Shown: piece by piece, positions 34,757 through 43,660 of the stretch
Position numbering within the stretch: position 1 is the first letter of the stretch
Layout of the letters: each line of letters opens with the position of its first letter
NCBI RefSeq assembly: GCF_030812775.1
Contig: NZ_JAUSTI010000019.1
Location: 33,025-97,024 of the forward strand
Reading direction: 5' to 3'
DNA length: 64,000 nt
Source: Paenibacillus tundrae
GTDB lineage: Bacteria; Bacillota; Bacilli; Paenibacillales; Paenibacillaceae
The notes under the pieces: generated by a model
What the model saw: the letters and a program-made list of their open reading frames with translations, nothing else
Databases searched by the model: none
What the model was told of the DNA's origin: nothing
Program-made: the position numbers and the translations under genes

Positions 34757-35368
34757 ATGAAGTGGAAACAAGGATGGACGATTGGTGCTGCGGTAATTGG
34801 AACGATACTTATATTGTGGTCGGGCAAAAGTGAACAGCCGCCTTCTGGCTGGGAACCGATGCAGCTCGCCACTCAAACGCCGACGCTCAAGCAGGAAGCT
34901 GCTATTGTAGAGTCGGCTGTTTTGGGTCAAAATAGGGAGTTGTCAACGCAAGCTGTAGTAGAACAAGCCACACCAGTCAATGCGGGGGTGAATCCTGCAG
35001 GAGACAGTGAGGCTTCTTCTACGATGCAGGGGAAGGCACCGGAAGAGAAGAGTCCAGATGTTATTAATACGGAATCTGCTACGTCTGCAGCAGTCACGAA
35101 TAAGTCAACTGAAACAGAAATGAAGCCGGAACAGCAGGTTGCAAGTCCACCAGAGCAAGAGGTTGTCGACAATGGTAAAATTGATATCAATTCAGCACCT
35201 GTCTCTAAACTTACCGAACTTCCAGGCATTGGAGAGAAGAAGGCGCAGGCCATCGTTGATTATCGAAATGCACATGGACCGTTTACAAGAGTCAGTGATT
35301 TGACCAAAGTAAAAGGAATAGGTATGAAAATGCTGGAGAAGATGGCTCCATATGTGCAAATTCGGTAA
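34757..35368 (+). CDS. comEA: Competence DNA receptor ComEA
   Basis: This 203-residue protein has a membrane anchor at residues 6-22 and an external part with a double helix-hairpin-helix DNA-binding end: DINSAPVSKLTELPGIGEKK and VSDLTKVKGIGMKMLEKMAP. Between them lie about 110 residues rich in Ala, Glu, Pro, Ser and Thr with little sign of the beta-grasp domain usual in ComEA. It should bind incoming double-stranded DNA at the cell surface. The ATG at 34757 follows GGGAGAGGTG; the frame is open 43 codons further upstream without a site. Confidence 0.88.
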   Translation: MKWKQGWTIGAAVIGTILILWSGKSEQPPSGWEPMQLATQTPTLKQEAAIVESAVLGQNRELSTQAVVEQATPVNAGVNPAGDSEASSTMQGKAPEEKSPDVINTESATSAAVTNKSTETEMKPEQQVASPPEQEVVDNGKIDINSAPVSKLTELPGIGEKKAQAIVDYRNAHGPFTRVSDLTKVKGIGMKMLEKMAPYVQIR

Positions 35369-35399
35369 TTAAATTATTTCAATCGGGAGAGATGCAAAT

Positions 35400-35921
35400 A
35401 TGAGTACAACAGATGTACGCAAAGACTGGGATACTTACTTCATGGATATTGCTTATATGGTCTCTACCCGCTCCCGCTGTTCGCGTCGGCATGTAGGTGC
35501 AGTGCTTGTGCAAGGGAAAAAACTGCTCGGAACAGCATACAACGGGGCACCTATGGGGGTACCGGATTGTTCAGAAGCAGGATGTATGATATCCGAGGAG
35601 TATGAATTGGTTGTCACGGATGGTAAAGAGGAAATGGTTAAGAAGCAGCGGTGTATTCGTACCATTCATGCGGAGCAAAATTTACTTTTGTTCACGGATC
35701 GAATCGATCGGGAGGGCTCGTCTGTTTATGTGACGGATGAACCTTGCTGGACCTGCTCTAATATGCTTGCGAACAGTGGCATTACAGAAATTGTTTTCCA
35801 TCGCCCATATCCTAAGGATACGGGTAAAGTAACGCGTATGATGGCGCAAAAAGGCATCACATTCCGCAAGCTGGAGCAATATCAGCCTCCACGTGAGACG
35901 ATGATGACAATTAGTGATTAA
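35400..35921 (+). CDS. comEB: ComEB / deoxycytidylate deaminase family protein
   Basis: This 173-residue zinc-dependent dCMP deaminase has HAEQN as the first zinc ligand and proton shuttle near residue 92, and PCWTCSNML carrying the paired cysteines. The N-terminal DWDTYFMDIAYMVSTRSRCSRRHVGAV is typical. In Bacillus comEB lies between comEA and comEC, as here; dCMP deamination to dUMP is the expected reaction, and a role at the pole in competence has been described for ComEB. GGGAGAG precedes the ATG. Confidence 0.93.
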   Translation: MSTTDVRKDWDTYFMDIAYMVSTRSRCSRRHVGAVLVQGKKLLGTAYNGAPMGVPDCSEAGCMISEEYELVVTDGKEEMVKKQRCIRTIHAEQNLLLFTDRIDREGSSVYVTDEPCWTCSNMLANSGITEIVFHRPYPKDTGKVTRMMAQKGITFRKLEQYQPPRETMMTISD

Positions 35922-36033
35922 ACGGTTAGGTATGGGAAGGATTTAAAGACTTCATGTACTATCGTCTCTATCACTAGGCATGTTTATTGTAATGTGATAT
36001 CACTTTACTAAATTACGCTTTAGATCGAGGAAG

Positions 36034-36071
36034 AACCTCCGGTTAGCTACGTCAGCTACCGGGGGTTTTTC
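36034..36071 (+). terminator. Intrinsic terminator between comEB and comEC
   Basis: AACCTCCGGTTAGCT pairs with AGCTACCGGGGGTT around a five-base loop and is followed by a T-run. It could separate comEC expression from comEA-comEB. Confidence 0.8.
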
Positions 36072-36127
36072 TTCGTTTTTTTGATTATAAATAAGCTTCT
36101 GCAAAAAAACGATAAGGGGAGATTGGG

Positions 36128-39064
36128 ATGAAAGGTAGGCCTTTATTGCTATTTACAGTGTGTTGGTTATGCGGAAGTATAGTGGGATGTGCATTATCAG
36201 GATGGACACTTATGTGGGGGTTGGTGGGAGTGCTGGCATGTATGCCCCTCCTTTTTCACTGGCTGGACATTCGTGGCTGGACTCGTCTATTACTTGTTGC
36301 ATCGCTTCTAGGTGGTCTTGCTCACTGGGAATGGTATGATCTGCGTAATGTCAGCGTCTTGCCGGAGATCACTGGAAGGAGTCATCAGGAGCTTGATGGA
36401 TATGTAGCAAAGCTAGAAGGTACGATCGCGTCAGCTGTTCGTGTGGATGGAGATCGGGCCGATTTTGAGCTTTTACTTTCTACAATATATCCAGAATCAG
36501 ACCCGTTATCTGGCACCGAAGAAAGGGCAGATCCGAAGCAACAGCCGATGCATGACGTAGGTGAGCGTTTGATGGTACAGGTGAAGCTAGTTGAAGAAGA
36601 AGAGCAGGACATAGCGATGGCGTGGAGCCGCGGGGATTCCATGGTAATGACTGGCTCGTTCACAAGACCGGGTGAAGCCCGGAATTATGGTGGATTTGAC
36701 TATCGTAATTATTTGCGGACACAGGAGATACATTGGTTGTTTAAAGTCAAAGGTGCCAGCTCAATCACTTCCATGCAGCCTGAAGGCTGGAGCCAGATTG
36801 ATATTTTTCGTTGGAATGACATGATCAGACAACAGTTGGGGAGCGCAATAGAGGTCTTGTTTCCCGAACCTCATGCTGGATACATGAAGGGGTTAATCAT
36901 AGGCATGGCGAAGGACATTGATCCAGATACGTATGGTCACTTCTCTCAGCTTGGACTTACCCATATCCTTGCGATATCTGGCACACATGTTGCCGTGTAT
37001 GTTGCTTCACTGCTATTTTTTTTGTCTTTGCTGAGGTTAACTAGAGAAACGTCACTTACGATTGTGTTGCTACTTATCCCTGCTTATGTAATGCTGTCGG
37101 GTGGTTCACCTTCGGTTATTCGTGCCGGCATTATGTCCATGCTTGGCTTGTATTTGGCTAGACGAGGGTTAGCTAGAGATGGATTGCAGATGATCAGTGC
37201 GGCAGCATTGTTAATGATGTGGTGGAATCCGTATTTTTTGCTCAGCGTCAGCTTCCAGCTTTCTTTTCTCGTCACCGCCGGTTTGATGATCTATATGCCC
37301 TTTATTAATCGTCTGTTTAGAAAATTACCGAAAGCACTGGCTGCGACAGCCTCGGTGACCGTTACAGCGCAGCTCATTTCATTTCCGGTGACCATATTGT
37401 ATTTCAATCAGTTTTCAATGTTATCGTTTGTAGCAAATTTCCTCTTTGTCTCACTCATAAGCGCTGTAGTTCTGCCCTTTGGAGCGGTTGCATTGCTGTT
37501 ATCTATGATATGGCTACCTCTTGCCAAACCGTTCGCTTGGCTGGTCATCCTCTTAAATAAACTAACCTTTGCTGGTATTGAATGGTTGAATAGTTTGCCT
37601 GGTTTTGTACTCATCTGGGCTACGCCTACCTGGCTGTGGGTTGGGATCTATTACGGAGTTTTGTATGCACTATTACGGATATGGTTTCAAGGGAATGGTC
37701 AAGAATCACAGTGGAGCAGTCATCTTGATGAAGAGACCAAACCGTTGAAACAGGAAGATGCAGCATGGGCGATCTCTAAGATGAATGGCAAGCTTGCCTT
37801 CAAGTCCTCTCTTTACCCACCGAATCAGAGTTATAGAACGCAAGAAAAGCACAAGGGTTCAATGACACTCAGCGCAAGTATTGCCTGGCCAGAGTATACA
37901 AGTGCTTTTCGGGCTAGAGGAGCGGGAGATGATTCGGGGAGACAACGCCCGGTGTATCAACAGTGGTTATGCGGGTTGCTTGCGATTACTTTGATTGCAG
38001 GGTTATGGTGGGCCTATCAGACTCCTCAGCCTTCGCGGACGGGTGTAGTACAGTTTCTCGATATTGGTCAAGGGGATAGCACGTTAATTACAACGCCTGA
38101 GGGAAAGCATATTTTGGTTGATGGTGGGGGTACGGTTAGCTTCGGTAAGCCTGATCAATCGTGGAAGACTCGGCGTGATCCCTATGAAGTCGGGGCGAAG
38201 GTGGTTGTACCATTACTGAAAAAACGAGGTATACATCGGCTAGATGCCGTCATCGTAACCCATGCTGACCAGGATCATGCTGGTGGTTTGCAGGCGGTGC
38301 TGGAACAGATCCCAGTGGAGCGTTTTATGTTTAATGGTACAACAAGTGGTAAGGGCAATTTCAATAAGCTAATAGATACAGCTATTGAACGTGATATACC
38401 GTTATATGCCATTCGGCAAGGAATGTCTTATGTAGCGGATGATGAGACTACGTTACATTTTATTAATCCAGATCTAGATTCGTTGCATCTTGAAGCGGTG
38501 GATGGCATTCCTGTTTCAGAGAATCAAAATCATGATTCAGTTGTATTTTTGCTGGATATGGCTGGCGCTTCATTTTTGTTCACGGGAGATATGGATGCAG
38601 CAGCCGAGCAAAATTTGCTCTACATGATTCAGGATGGATCGCTTGCTACCCAGTTTGAAAGACAGAATGTAAAAGGTGGAATTGTTGATAAGGATGTTCC
38701 TCTGGAGCTAATGAAAATGATTTCGAGCAACAAAACGATTGGGAAAGTCACTGGTGATGAAGAAGATACGGGAGCGAAGGAGGTGGAGGAGTCGATCTCC
38801 ATTGACGTCCTGAAGGTAGCTCATCACGGTAGCAAAACGTCGTCAACCGAAGCATGGCTTCAATATTGGAATGCCAAAACAGCTGTAATCTCTGCTGGAG
38901 TCAACAATACCTATGGTCATCCCAATCCGGGAGTAATGGAACGTTTGGGGGAAACTGGATCCGAGATCTATCGAACAGATCAGATGGGGGAGATCCAGAT
39001 GAGGGTCAAGGACGGGGAGATTGAGATACGGCACAAGTTAGAGCCGGAGAATTTGGGGGGGTGA
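36128..39064 (+). CDS. comEC: DNA internalisation channel ComEC/Rec2
   Basis: This 978-residue multi-pass membrane protein takes up single-stranded DNA. It has N-terminal helices, an external OB-like DUF4131 region (about 60-210), the Competence domain helices (LTHILAISGTHVAVYVASL near 280), and a C-terminal metallo-beta-lactamase-like domain with FLDIGQGDST, THADQDHAGGL near 710 and VAHHGSKTS. It is longer than the ~776 residues of Bacillus subtilis, partly through a hydrophilic stretch of about 90 residues (~525-615) before the last helix. The MBL metal ligands are present, suggesting an active nuclease domain. GGGGAG precedes the ATG. Confidence 0.95.
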   Translation: MKGRPLLLFTVCWLCGSIVGCALSGWTLMWGLVGVLACMPLLFHWLDIRGWTRLLLVASLLGGLAHWEWYDLRNVSVLPEITGRSHQELDGYVAKLEGTIASAVRVDGDRADFELLLSTIYPESDPLSGTEERADPKQQPMHDVGERLMVQVKLVEEEEQDIAMAWSRGDSMVMTGSFTRPGEARNYGGFDYRNYLRTQEIHWLFKVKGASSITSMQPEGWSQIDIFRWNDMIRQQLGSAIEVLFPEPHAGYMKGLIIGMAKDIDPDTYGHFSQLGLTHILAISGTHVAVYVASLLFFLSLLRLTRETSLTIVLLLIPAYVMLSGGSPSVIRAGIMSMLGLYLARRGLARDGLQMISAAALLMMWWNPYFLLSVSFQLSFLVTAGLMIYMPFINRLFRKLPKALAATASVTVTAQLISFPVTILYFNQFSMLSFVANFLFVSLISAVVLPFGAVALLLSMIWLPLAKPFAWLVILLNKLTFAGIEWLNSLPGFVLIWATPTWLWVGIYYGVLYALLRIWFQGNGQESQWSSHLDEETKPLKQEDAAWAISKMNGKLAFKSSLYPPNQSYRTQEKHKGSMTLSASIAWPEYTSAFRARGAGDDSGRQRPVYQQWLCGLLAITLIAGLWWAYQTPQPSRTGVVQFLDIGQGDSTLITTPEGKHILVDGGGTVSFGKPDQSWKTRRDPYEVGAKVVVPLLKKRGIHRLDAVIVTHADQDHAGGLQAVLEQIPVERFMFNGTTSGKGNFNKLIDTAIERDIPLYAIRQGMSYVADDETTLHFINPDLDSLHLEAVDGIPVSENQNHDSVVFLLDMAGASFLFTGDMDAAAEQNLLYMIQDGSLATQFERQNVKGGIVDKDVPLELMKMISSNKTIGKVTGDEEDTGAKEVEESISIDVLKVAHHGSKTSSTEAWLQYWNAKTAVISAGVNNTYGHPNPGVMERLGETGSEIYRTDQMGEIQMRVKDGEIEIRHKLEPENLGG

Positions 39065-39065
39065 T

Positions 39066-39522
39066 GAATTTTCGGATATTGCAGGACATTGGAACAATGA
39101 TACGAGTTTAGAGCAACGTTTCAGCAAAGTGACCGTTACAGATATCAAAACAAAATTGAAAAGAATAATAGTGATCGAAGTTACACCGTTGTATTCCGTA
39201 ATGCTAAAGGAAAAACAGTTTCTGCTTACGCAGGAGGTGCGCCCTCTAGTGTGACGGAAATGCTTGCTGATTCTGACCAATTCTTCTCTTCTGATCCTTA
39301 TAAGAAAAATAAAATTGGTCTCAGTCCACATGGAATAAAATTATTGCTAGGGAAGTAGCTCTAGGAATGAACATGACGCAGGCGCGCTTGGCATGGGGGG
39401 ATCCCACGAGCATTTCGTATGAAACAAGTTCAAAAGGCAAGATCGAAGCTTGGGTATATGCTAGCTCCGCAGGTGTAAGAGCTTTAGGGTTTGCCAATGG
39501 CAAACTGATTGTGATTTACTGA
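39066..39522 (+). pseudogene. Frameshifted remnant of a secreted-type protein
   Basis: Protein-like sequence continues across three frames directly after comEC. One frame opens with EFSDIAGHWNNDTSLEQ, which looks like the start of an S-layer homology repeat. A second carries RSYTVVFRNAKGKTVSAYAG through KKNKIGLSPHGIKLLLGK and ends at a stop at 39356. A third resumes at VALGMNMTQARLAWGDPTSI and runs to TGA at 39520-39522. A one-base shift near 39353 would join the last two smoothly. The final part resembles small BamE/DUF2845-like domains. There is no start codon or ribosome site for a whole product, so the gene appears dead. Confidence 0.6.
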
Positions 39523-39576
39523 TCATTAGACGAATTAATCATTTCTTTTGATTGCAAGTTACAGGAATGCACAAAA

Positions 39577-39628
39577 AAGCCCGCTTCCCATATCCTCCAT
39601 CTGGGAGGAATCGGAAACGGCCTATTTA
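39577..39628 (-). terminator. Intrinsic terminator of the 100-aa hypothetical gene
   Basis: On the minus strand GCCGTTTCC pairs with GGAAGCGGGC, enclosing TCCTCC/GGAGGA, and is followed by six T residues, just beyond the stop at 39644. Confidence 0.8.
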
Positions 39629-39643
39629 ACTTACTAGTTGAAA

Positions 39644-39946
39644 CTATTCAACACCGTCTTTGAAATGTTTATTCCAGTGTTTATCACCTTTATGCAATAG
39701 GTCTTCCACTGTTTTTTCAAGCGTAAGCAGAAGTTGCTCACGAACATCAAGTACGGTTTCTCTGTACAAGCGTTCTTCCGATCCGACAATTTTATCGCCG
39801 TATAACGCTTGTGCAGCAGTGTATTTCCGATGTTCCTCTACCAAGGTATCAATGGATTCCAGTGCATGTTCTACAAAATGAGAAATGCTTTGATATTCCT
39901 TAGGCATTTGTTCTTTTAACAATTGAATTTTCGCTAGAGCTGGCAT
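39644..39946 (-). CDS. Hypothetical protein, 100 aa
   Basis: I do not recognise this gene. The product is soluble, mostly alpha-helical and charged: MPALAKIQLLKEQMPKEYQS, then SIDTLVEEHRKYTAAQALYG and a long amphipathic helix ending KHWNKHFKDGVE. No cysteine or catalytic motif is seen. The ATG at 39946 is well placed after GAGGTG; two earlier start codons lie inside that site. It has its own terminator and is divergent from the ECF sigma gene. Helical content suggests a small regulatory or structural protein, but no function is claimed. Confidence 0.7.
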   Translation of the reverse strand: MPALAKIQLLKEQMPKEYQSISHFVEHALESIDTLVEEHRKYTAAQALYGDKIVGSEERLYRETVLDVREQLLLTLEKTVEDLLHKGDKHWNKHFKDGVE

Positions 39947-40237
39947 GCTCATCACCTCGTATTATGAATGTAAATTTACAATACACTATTTTCATGAAAA
40001 TTGCATTAAAAAGAGCTTAAATTTATACAAAATTCGACTTTTTTTATTTTTTGCTTCTGAAAGCCTGTTTGCTATAATATATGCTATTGCTCATCAATTG
40101 AATCGTGTAAGTACTGGAATAGCTTTTTACTGCTGTGATGACGCTTTATGCAATTTCTGTTATTCTAAGAGAAGATTTTGGGCGGCCCTAATACATAAGC
40201 CGTTATTTTATGGTGCCAATAAAAAAATACTTAACTT

Positions 40238-40264
40238 TGCAACAATTTTATTGATGGTCACGTC
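40238..40264 (+). promoter_or_regulatory. Possible ECF-type autoregulatory promoter
   Basis: TGCAAC and CGTC are separated by 17 bases, 30 bases upstream of the sigma-factor start. The AAC -35 core and CGTC -10 resemble promoters read by ECF sigma factors of the SigW kind, which usually drive their own operon. By-eye match only. Confidence 0.5.
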
Positions 40265-40294
40265 TGTAAGGTTGCAGGGAGAGGGGGATCCTTT

Positions 40295-40843
40295 GTGGTA
40301 GAGCCGGAACTCATCAGAGCCGCTCAATCGGGCGATCGCGACGCTCTAATTACCCTATTGCGGAACATTGAACAGCATGTTTATCGATCCGCATTTTACA
40401 TTTTAAATAATGAACAAGACGCTTTGGATGCTGCTCAGGAAGCGTTGATCCGAATTTACACCAAGATTAATTCTTATGAAGAAAAAGCACAATTCAAAAC
40501 ATGGGTTCAACGCATTGTAACGAATATCTGTATTGATAAATTTAGAAGAACCAAGCCTTCTGTCTCGATTGACGAGCATGAGATGGTTTTTCAAGATAAT
40601 CAAAATGTAGAATTTGAAGTGATGTCCACGTATGTGGCAAAAGATATTCAGGAGGCGATCAACAAGCTTCCAGAGCATCATCGAACCGTGATTGTTCTAA
40701 GATACTTACAGGATTTATCGTATAACGAAATTGCGGACTGTCTCGATCTTCCGTTGAATACGGTGAAATCTTATTTATTTCGAGCTAGACAACAATTACA
40801 AAATCTATTACAGGAGTATCAGAAAGGTGGTGTGACAGGATGA
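40295..40843 (+). CDS. ECF RNA polymerase sigma factor
   Basis: This 182-residue ECF sigma factor has region 2 in SAFYILNNEQDALDAAQEAL and FKTWVQRIVTNICIDKFRR, and region 4 with LPEHHRTVIVLRYLQDLSYNEIADCL then NTVKSYLFRARQQLQ as recognition helix. It should direct RNA polymerase to stress-type promoters when released from the membrane-bound anti-sigma factor encoded next, whose start overlaps by four bases. GTG start at 40295 follows GGGAGAGGGGGAT. It most resembles the SigW-like group; the inducing stress is unknown. Confidence 0.9.
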   Translation: MVEPELIRAAQSGDRDALITLLRNIEQHVYRSAFYILNNEQDALDAAQEALIRIYTKINSYEEKAQFKTWVQRIVTNICIDKFRRTKPSVSIDEHEMVFQDNQNVEFEVMSTYVAKDIQEAINKLPEHHRTVIVLRYLQDLSYNEIADCLDLPLNTVKSYLFRARQQLQNLLQEYQKGGVTG

Positions 40844-42132
40844 AATGTGATGAGGTGGTGGAATGGATGCACCGGTATCTGGATCATGATCTGGGTGAGG
40901 TGGAGACCGAGCAGTTGCTACAACATGTGGCCAAGTGCCCGGAGTGCGCCGAGAATTTTAGTTTGCTCAGAGCTTTGTCCAGAGAACTGGAAGATTTACC
41001 GCAAGTAACCCCAAAGTTTAGTTTAGTGGATGCAATTATGCCTCAATTAGATGCGATCGACGAAGCGCGGAGGGAACAGAGCAGTACCATGCAAGAAATG
41101 AGTCCTGTCCCTGCTGCATTTGAAAATTTACAACGATCAAGTGAGCGGAAAGTTAAACCCTCTTGGTTTAATTCTATGGTTGGCCGAATGTCTATGGGGG
41201 CTGCGGCAGCCGTCTTGGTATTGGGTGTAGCTATATGGGGTTATACGCCTGAGAAAATTGAAAATGCAGAGTCAATGATGGGTGCAGGGAGTGCTCAAGA
41301 AAGCGGTAATGAAGATCAGAACGCACTCAGAATGGAAATTAGCAACGAGGATTCCACTGCTCCGACAGAAGGAGACAACAGTACTATGTCAGGGCTGTCC
41401 AAAGATCAGCCTGATCGACAGCCTGATACACAAGAATCTATTTCGACAGTAAATCCTGAGGAGAATGAGTCGGAGAAGGTGCAGGAAACTCAACCACAGG
41501 AAGATGTAACACCGAAACAGCCGTCGGCTGATGCTGAGGCAAAAGTCGATGCGCCGAAAGAAACACCTTCAGCGTCAACTCCTTCGGAGAATCAGGGGAA
41601 TGCTAATCAAGTAGAACCTGATCAACAAAAGAGTGTAGATCCGGGAAGTGCTGATGCTCCTCAAGGGCGTTCAGATGATGGTGCTGGAACTGAACCTGAA
41701 ACTGGAGAGTCAGAGTCTTTTTCAACGCAAGATGTAGTGCCGCATGTAAATAATGACGAACCAGCAACGGGCATGGTCGCTCCTAATGCAGATCAGAGCC
41801 CTGAGCAGACGACAGATGGTAACAATGGATTGGTTGCTCCAGATCGTGGGTTTGCCGCTGCGGTGACTCCTCCTGCAACAGAGTGGAAGTCTCCGAATGG
41901 TTCTTATCTGGTCATACAGATCGGCAACCAGCTCAGTATCTATTCTAAATCTGCCAGTGATTCTGACGTTCTGAATCTAGTAGAACAACGTGATCTGGAA
42001 GGAACATTGAAATCGGCTAGCTGGTCCAAGGATAGCACCGTATTCAATTATGAGACAGAGAAGGATGGAGCAGCAATGAAAAAATCATTTCATGTAGCTC
42101 CAGTAGCGGGCAGCGAGAATACCGAGAAATAA
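40840..42132 (+). CDS. Zinc-finger anti-sigma factor with long extracytoplasmic domain
   Basis: This 430-residue protein has an N-terminal ZAS-type anti-sigma domain with His29-x3-Cys33-x2-Cys36 (HVAKCPEC), a single membrane helix at about 117-135, and an external segment of nearly 300 residues. The external segment is rich in Glu, Gln, Pro, Ser, Thr and Asp (to about 345), followed by a small folded-looking C-terminal part, WKSPNGSYLVIQIGNQLSIYS. It should bind the preceding sigma factor at the inner membrane face. The tail is far longer than in RsiW of Bacillus (~208 residues) and may act as a wall-spanning sensor or protease site. Confidence 0.87.
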   Translation: MKCDEVVEWMHRYLDHDLGEVETEQLLQHVAKCPECAENFSLLRALSRELEDLPQVTPKFSLVDAIMPQLDAIDEARREQSSTMQEMSPVPAAFENLQRSSERKVKPSWFNSMVGRMSMGAAAAVLVLGVAIWGYTPEKIENAESMMGAGSAQESGNEDQNALRMEISNEDSTAPTEGDNSTMSGLSKDQPDRQPDTQESISTVNPEENESEKVQETQPQEDVTPKQPSADAEAKVDAPKETPSASTPSENQGNANQVEPDQQKSVDPGSADAPQGRSDDGAGTEPETGESESFSTQDVVPHVNNDEPATGMVAPNADQSPEQTTDGNNGLVAPDRGFAAAVTPPATEWKSPNGSYLVIQIGNQLSIYSKSASDSDVLNLVEQRDLEGTLKSASWSKDSTVFNYETEKDGAAMKKSFHVAPVAGSENTEK

Positions 42133-42264
42133 TCGTACCATGTTATGGTTATCATCTGTCCATGGAAGAACATTATAGCTGCATCCGAATATAATGAAAG
42201 TAAACCACGTCCTATATCAGTTATAACAACTGACGTCGTATGACCGCGCATTAGCCTCTACTAG

Positions 42265-42436
42265 TTATGTGTTCAAAAAGGGCGATTTTCAGTACCGAGA
42301 AGATGGGATGAAGCTAGAAATGGAGTAGCGGAGCGTAGGCAACCTACGTGAGCAACGGACATTTCGGTTGAATTCTATGTTCGACGCTGAGATGCCGTTA
42401 GGCATCCTTCGTAATCAAAAGCGAACTTTTTTGAAC
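42265..42436. repeat. Intergenic repeat element with inverted ends and inner hairpins
   Basis: About 170 bp of non-coding DNA between the anti-sigma gene and holA. Ends are inverted: GTTCAAAAAG (42271-42280) and CTTTTTTGAAC (42426-42436). AGCCTCTACTAG (42253-42264) and AGCCTCTTCTAG (42437-42448) flank it as an 11/12 direct repeat. Inside are two perfect small hairpins, CGTAGG-CAA-CCTACG and GATGCC-GTTA-GGCATC. A GGATGAAGCTAG-type segment recurs at 62532-62560. It looks like a dispersed mobile or structured repeat. Confidence 0.6.
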
Positions 42437-42483
42437 AGCCTCTTCTAGAGTGGTTGGTGCTGCGTTTATATAGATGTAGGACT

Positions 42484-42525
42484 AAGGGGTCTTCATCCAC
42501 ACGGTGGATCGAAGGCCCCTTTGTT
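42484..42525 (+). terminator. Terminator-like hairpin before holA
   Basis: AAGGGGTCTTCATCCAC pairs with GTGGATCGAAGGCCCCTT with small bulges, followed by TTGTTGT. It probably ends the sigma/anti-sigma transcript. Confidence 0.65.
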
Positions 42526-42572
42526 GTCTGTCACGTTTTCTGGTAGGATAAGAGGGATAAGGAGGCACCGTG

Positions 42573-43589
42573 ATGGATGTGAAGAGTGCAACAAAAGCAA
42601 TACGAAGTGGGGATACGGCTCCGATATATGTGCTGTACGGAACGGAGAAATACCAGATACAGCAATTTACGGATATGTTGAAGGAACAGGTTATCGAGGA
42701 GGAGCATCGAGATTTTGCGATTGTACCTTATGATCTCTCGGAGACACCTGTAGAAGTTGTTATTGAAGAAGCGGAGACGGTTCCTTTCCTTGTGCCGCGT
42801 AAACTAATTATTGTTAGAGATGCGAATCTGTTTACAGCCGGTAAGGATTCCAAAATTGAGCATCAGGTTGATCGCTTGCTGACATACATGGATAACCCTG
42901 CGGATTATAGTACAATCGTATTTTTAGCCCAAGGGGATAAGCTCGATGAGCGCAAAAAGTTAGTGAAGGCTGCGAAGAAGCAAGCCATTGTGCTTTTGTT
43001 TGCTCCACTTAGTGGGGAAGAGTTGTTGAACTGGATTGTGAAGCTGGCTAAACAACGTGAGGTTACCTTTGAACCTGGAGCTCCAGATATTCTAGTCAGT
43101 TATGCGGGAACAGGTCTACAGACGTTATCTGCTGAAGTAGACAAGCTCTGCCTTTTTGCTGGAAACGGTGGCATGATTAGACGTGCGGATATCGAATCGT
43201 TGGTTGCACGTAGCACAGAGCAGAATGTATTTGCTCTAGTGGAGGAATTAGCGAATTTAAGACTTGAGAAGGCGTTATCTCTATTCTATGAGTTGTTGAA
43301 ACAGCGCGAAGAGCCTATCAAAATTGCGGCATTGATCGCTAGACAGTTCCGAATCATGATTCAAGTGAAGGAGCTTGGGCAACAGAGTTATTCACAGCAG
43401 CAGATTGCAAGCCAGCTTGGACTTCACCCTTATGCAGTCAAAATTGCTGGGGAGCAAGCACGTAAATTTCAACCTGAACGTTTACGACTGATTTTAAGTC
43501 ATCTGAGTGAGCTGGATTATCAAATGAAAACAGGCGCTGTAGACAAAGTGCTTGGTTTGGAGTTGTTTTTGTTAAAACTTGGTGCCTAA
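42573..43589 (+). CDS. holA: DNA polymerase III subunit delta
   Basis: This 338-residue clamp-loader subunit opens the beta clamp. Family features: APIYVLYGTEKYQIQQFTDML at the N-terminus, VPFLVPRKLIIVRDANLFT, VFLAQGDKLDERKKLVK, then domain II/III with LQTLSAEVDKLCLFAG and AALIARQFRIMIQVKEL, ending DKVLGLELFLLKLGA. ATG at 42573 is chosen as AAGGAGG lies seven bases upstream; a GTG just before it is possible. In Bacillus holA (yqeN) is next to rpsT, as here. Confidence 0.95.
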   Translation: MDVKSATKAIRSGDTAPIYVLYGTEKYQIQQFTDMLKEQVIEEEHRDFAIVPYDLSETPVEVVIEEAETVPFLVPRKLIIVRDANLFTAGKDSKIEHQVDRLLTYMDNPADYSTIVFLAQGDKLDERKKLVKAAKKQAIVLLFAPLSGEELLNWIVKLAKQREVTFEPGAPDILVSYAGTGLQTLSAEVDKLCLFAGNGGMIRRADIESLVARSTEQNVFALVEELANLRLEKALSLFYELLKQREEPIKIAALIARQFRIMIQVKELGQQSYSQQQIASQLGLHPYAVKIAGEQARKFQPERLRLILSHLSELDYQMKTGAVDKVLGLELFLLKLGA

Positions 43590-43660
43590 GAAATGTTGCG
43601 TGATGTTGGTGTAATGCGACTCATTATTGCGAAACATTCATTAGGGGAAATAGAAAAAAA

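Noticed and set aside
39945..40301. 118-codon frame before the sigma-factor gene
   Set aside because: It covers the promoter region and the start of the sigma gene; the peptide is rich in Phe, Cys and Ile without a domain.
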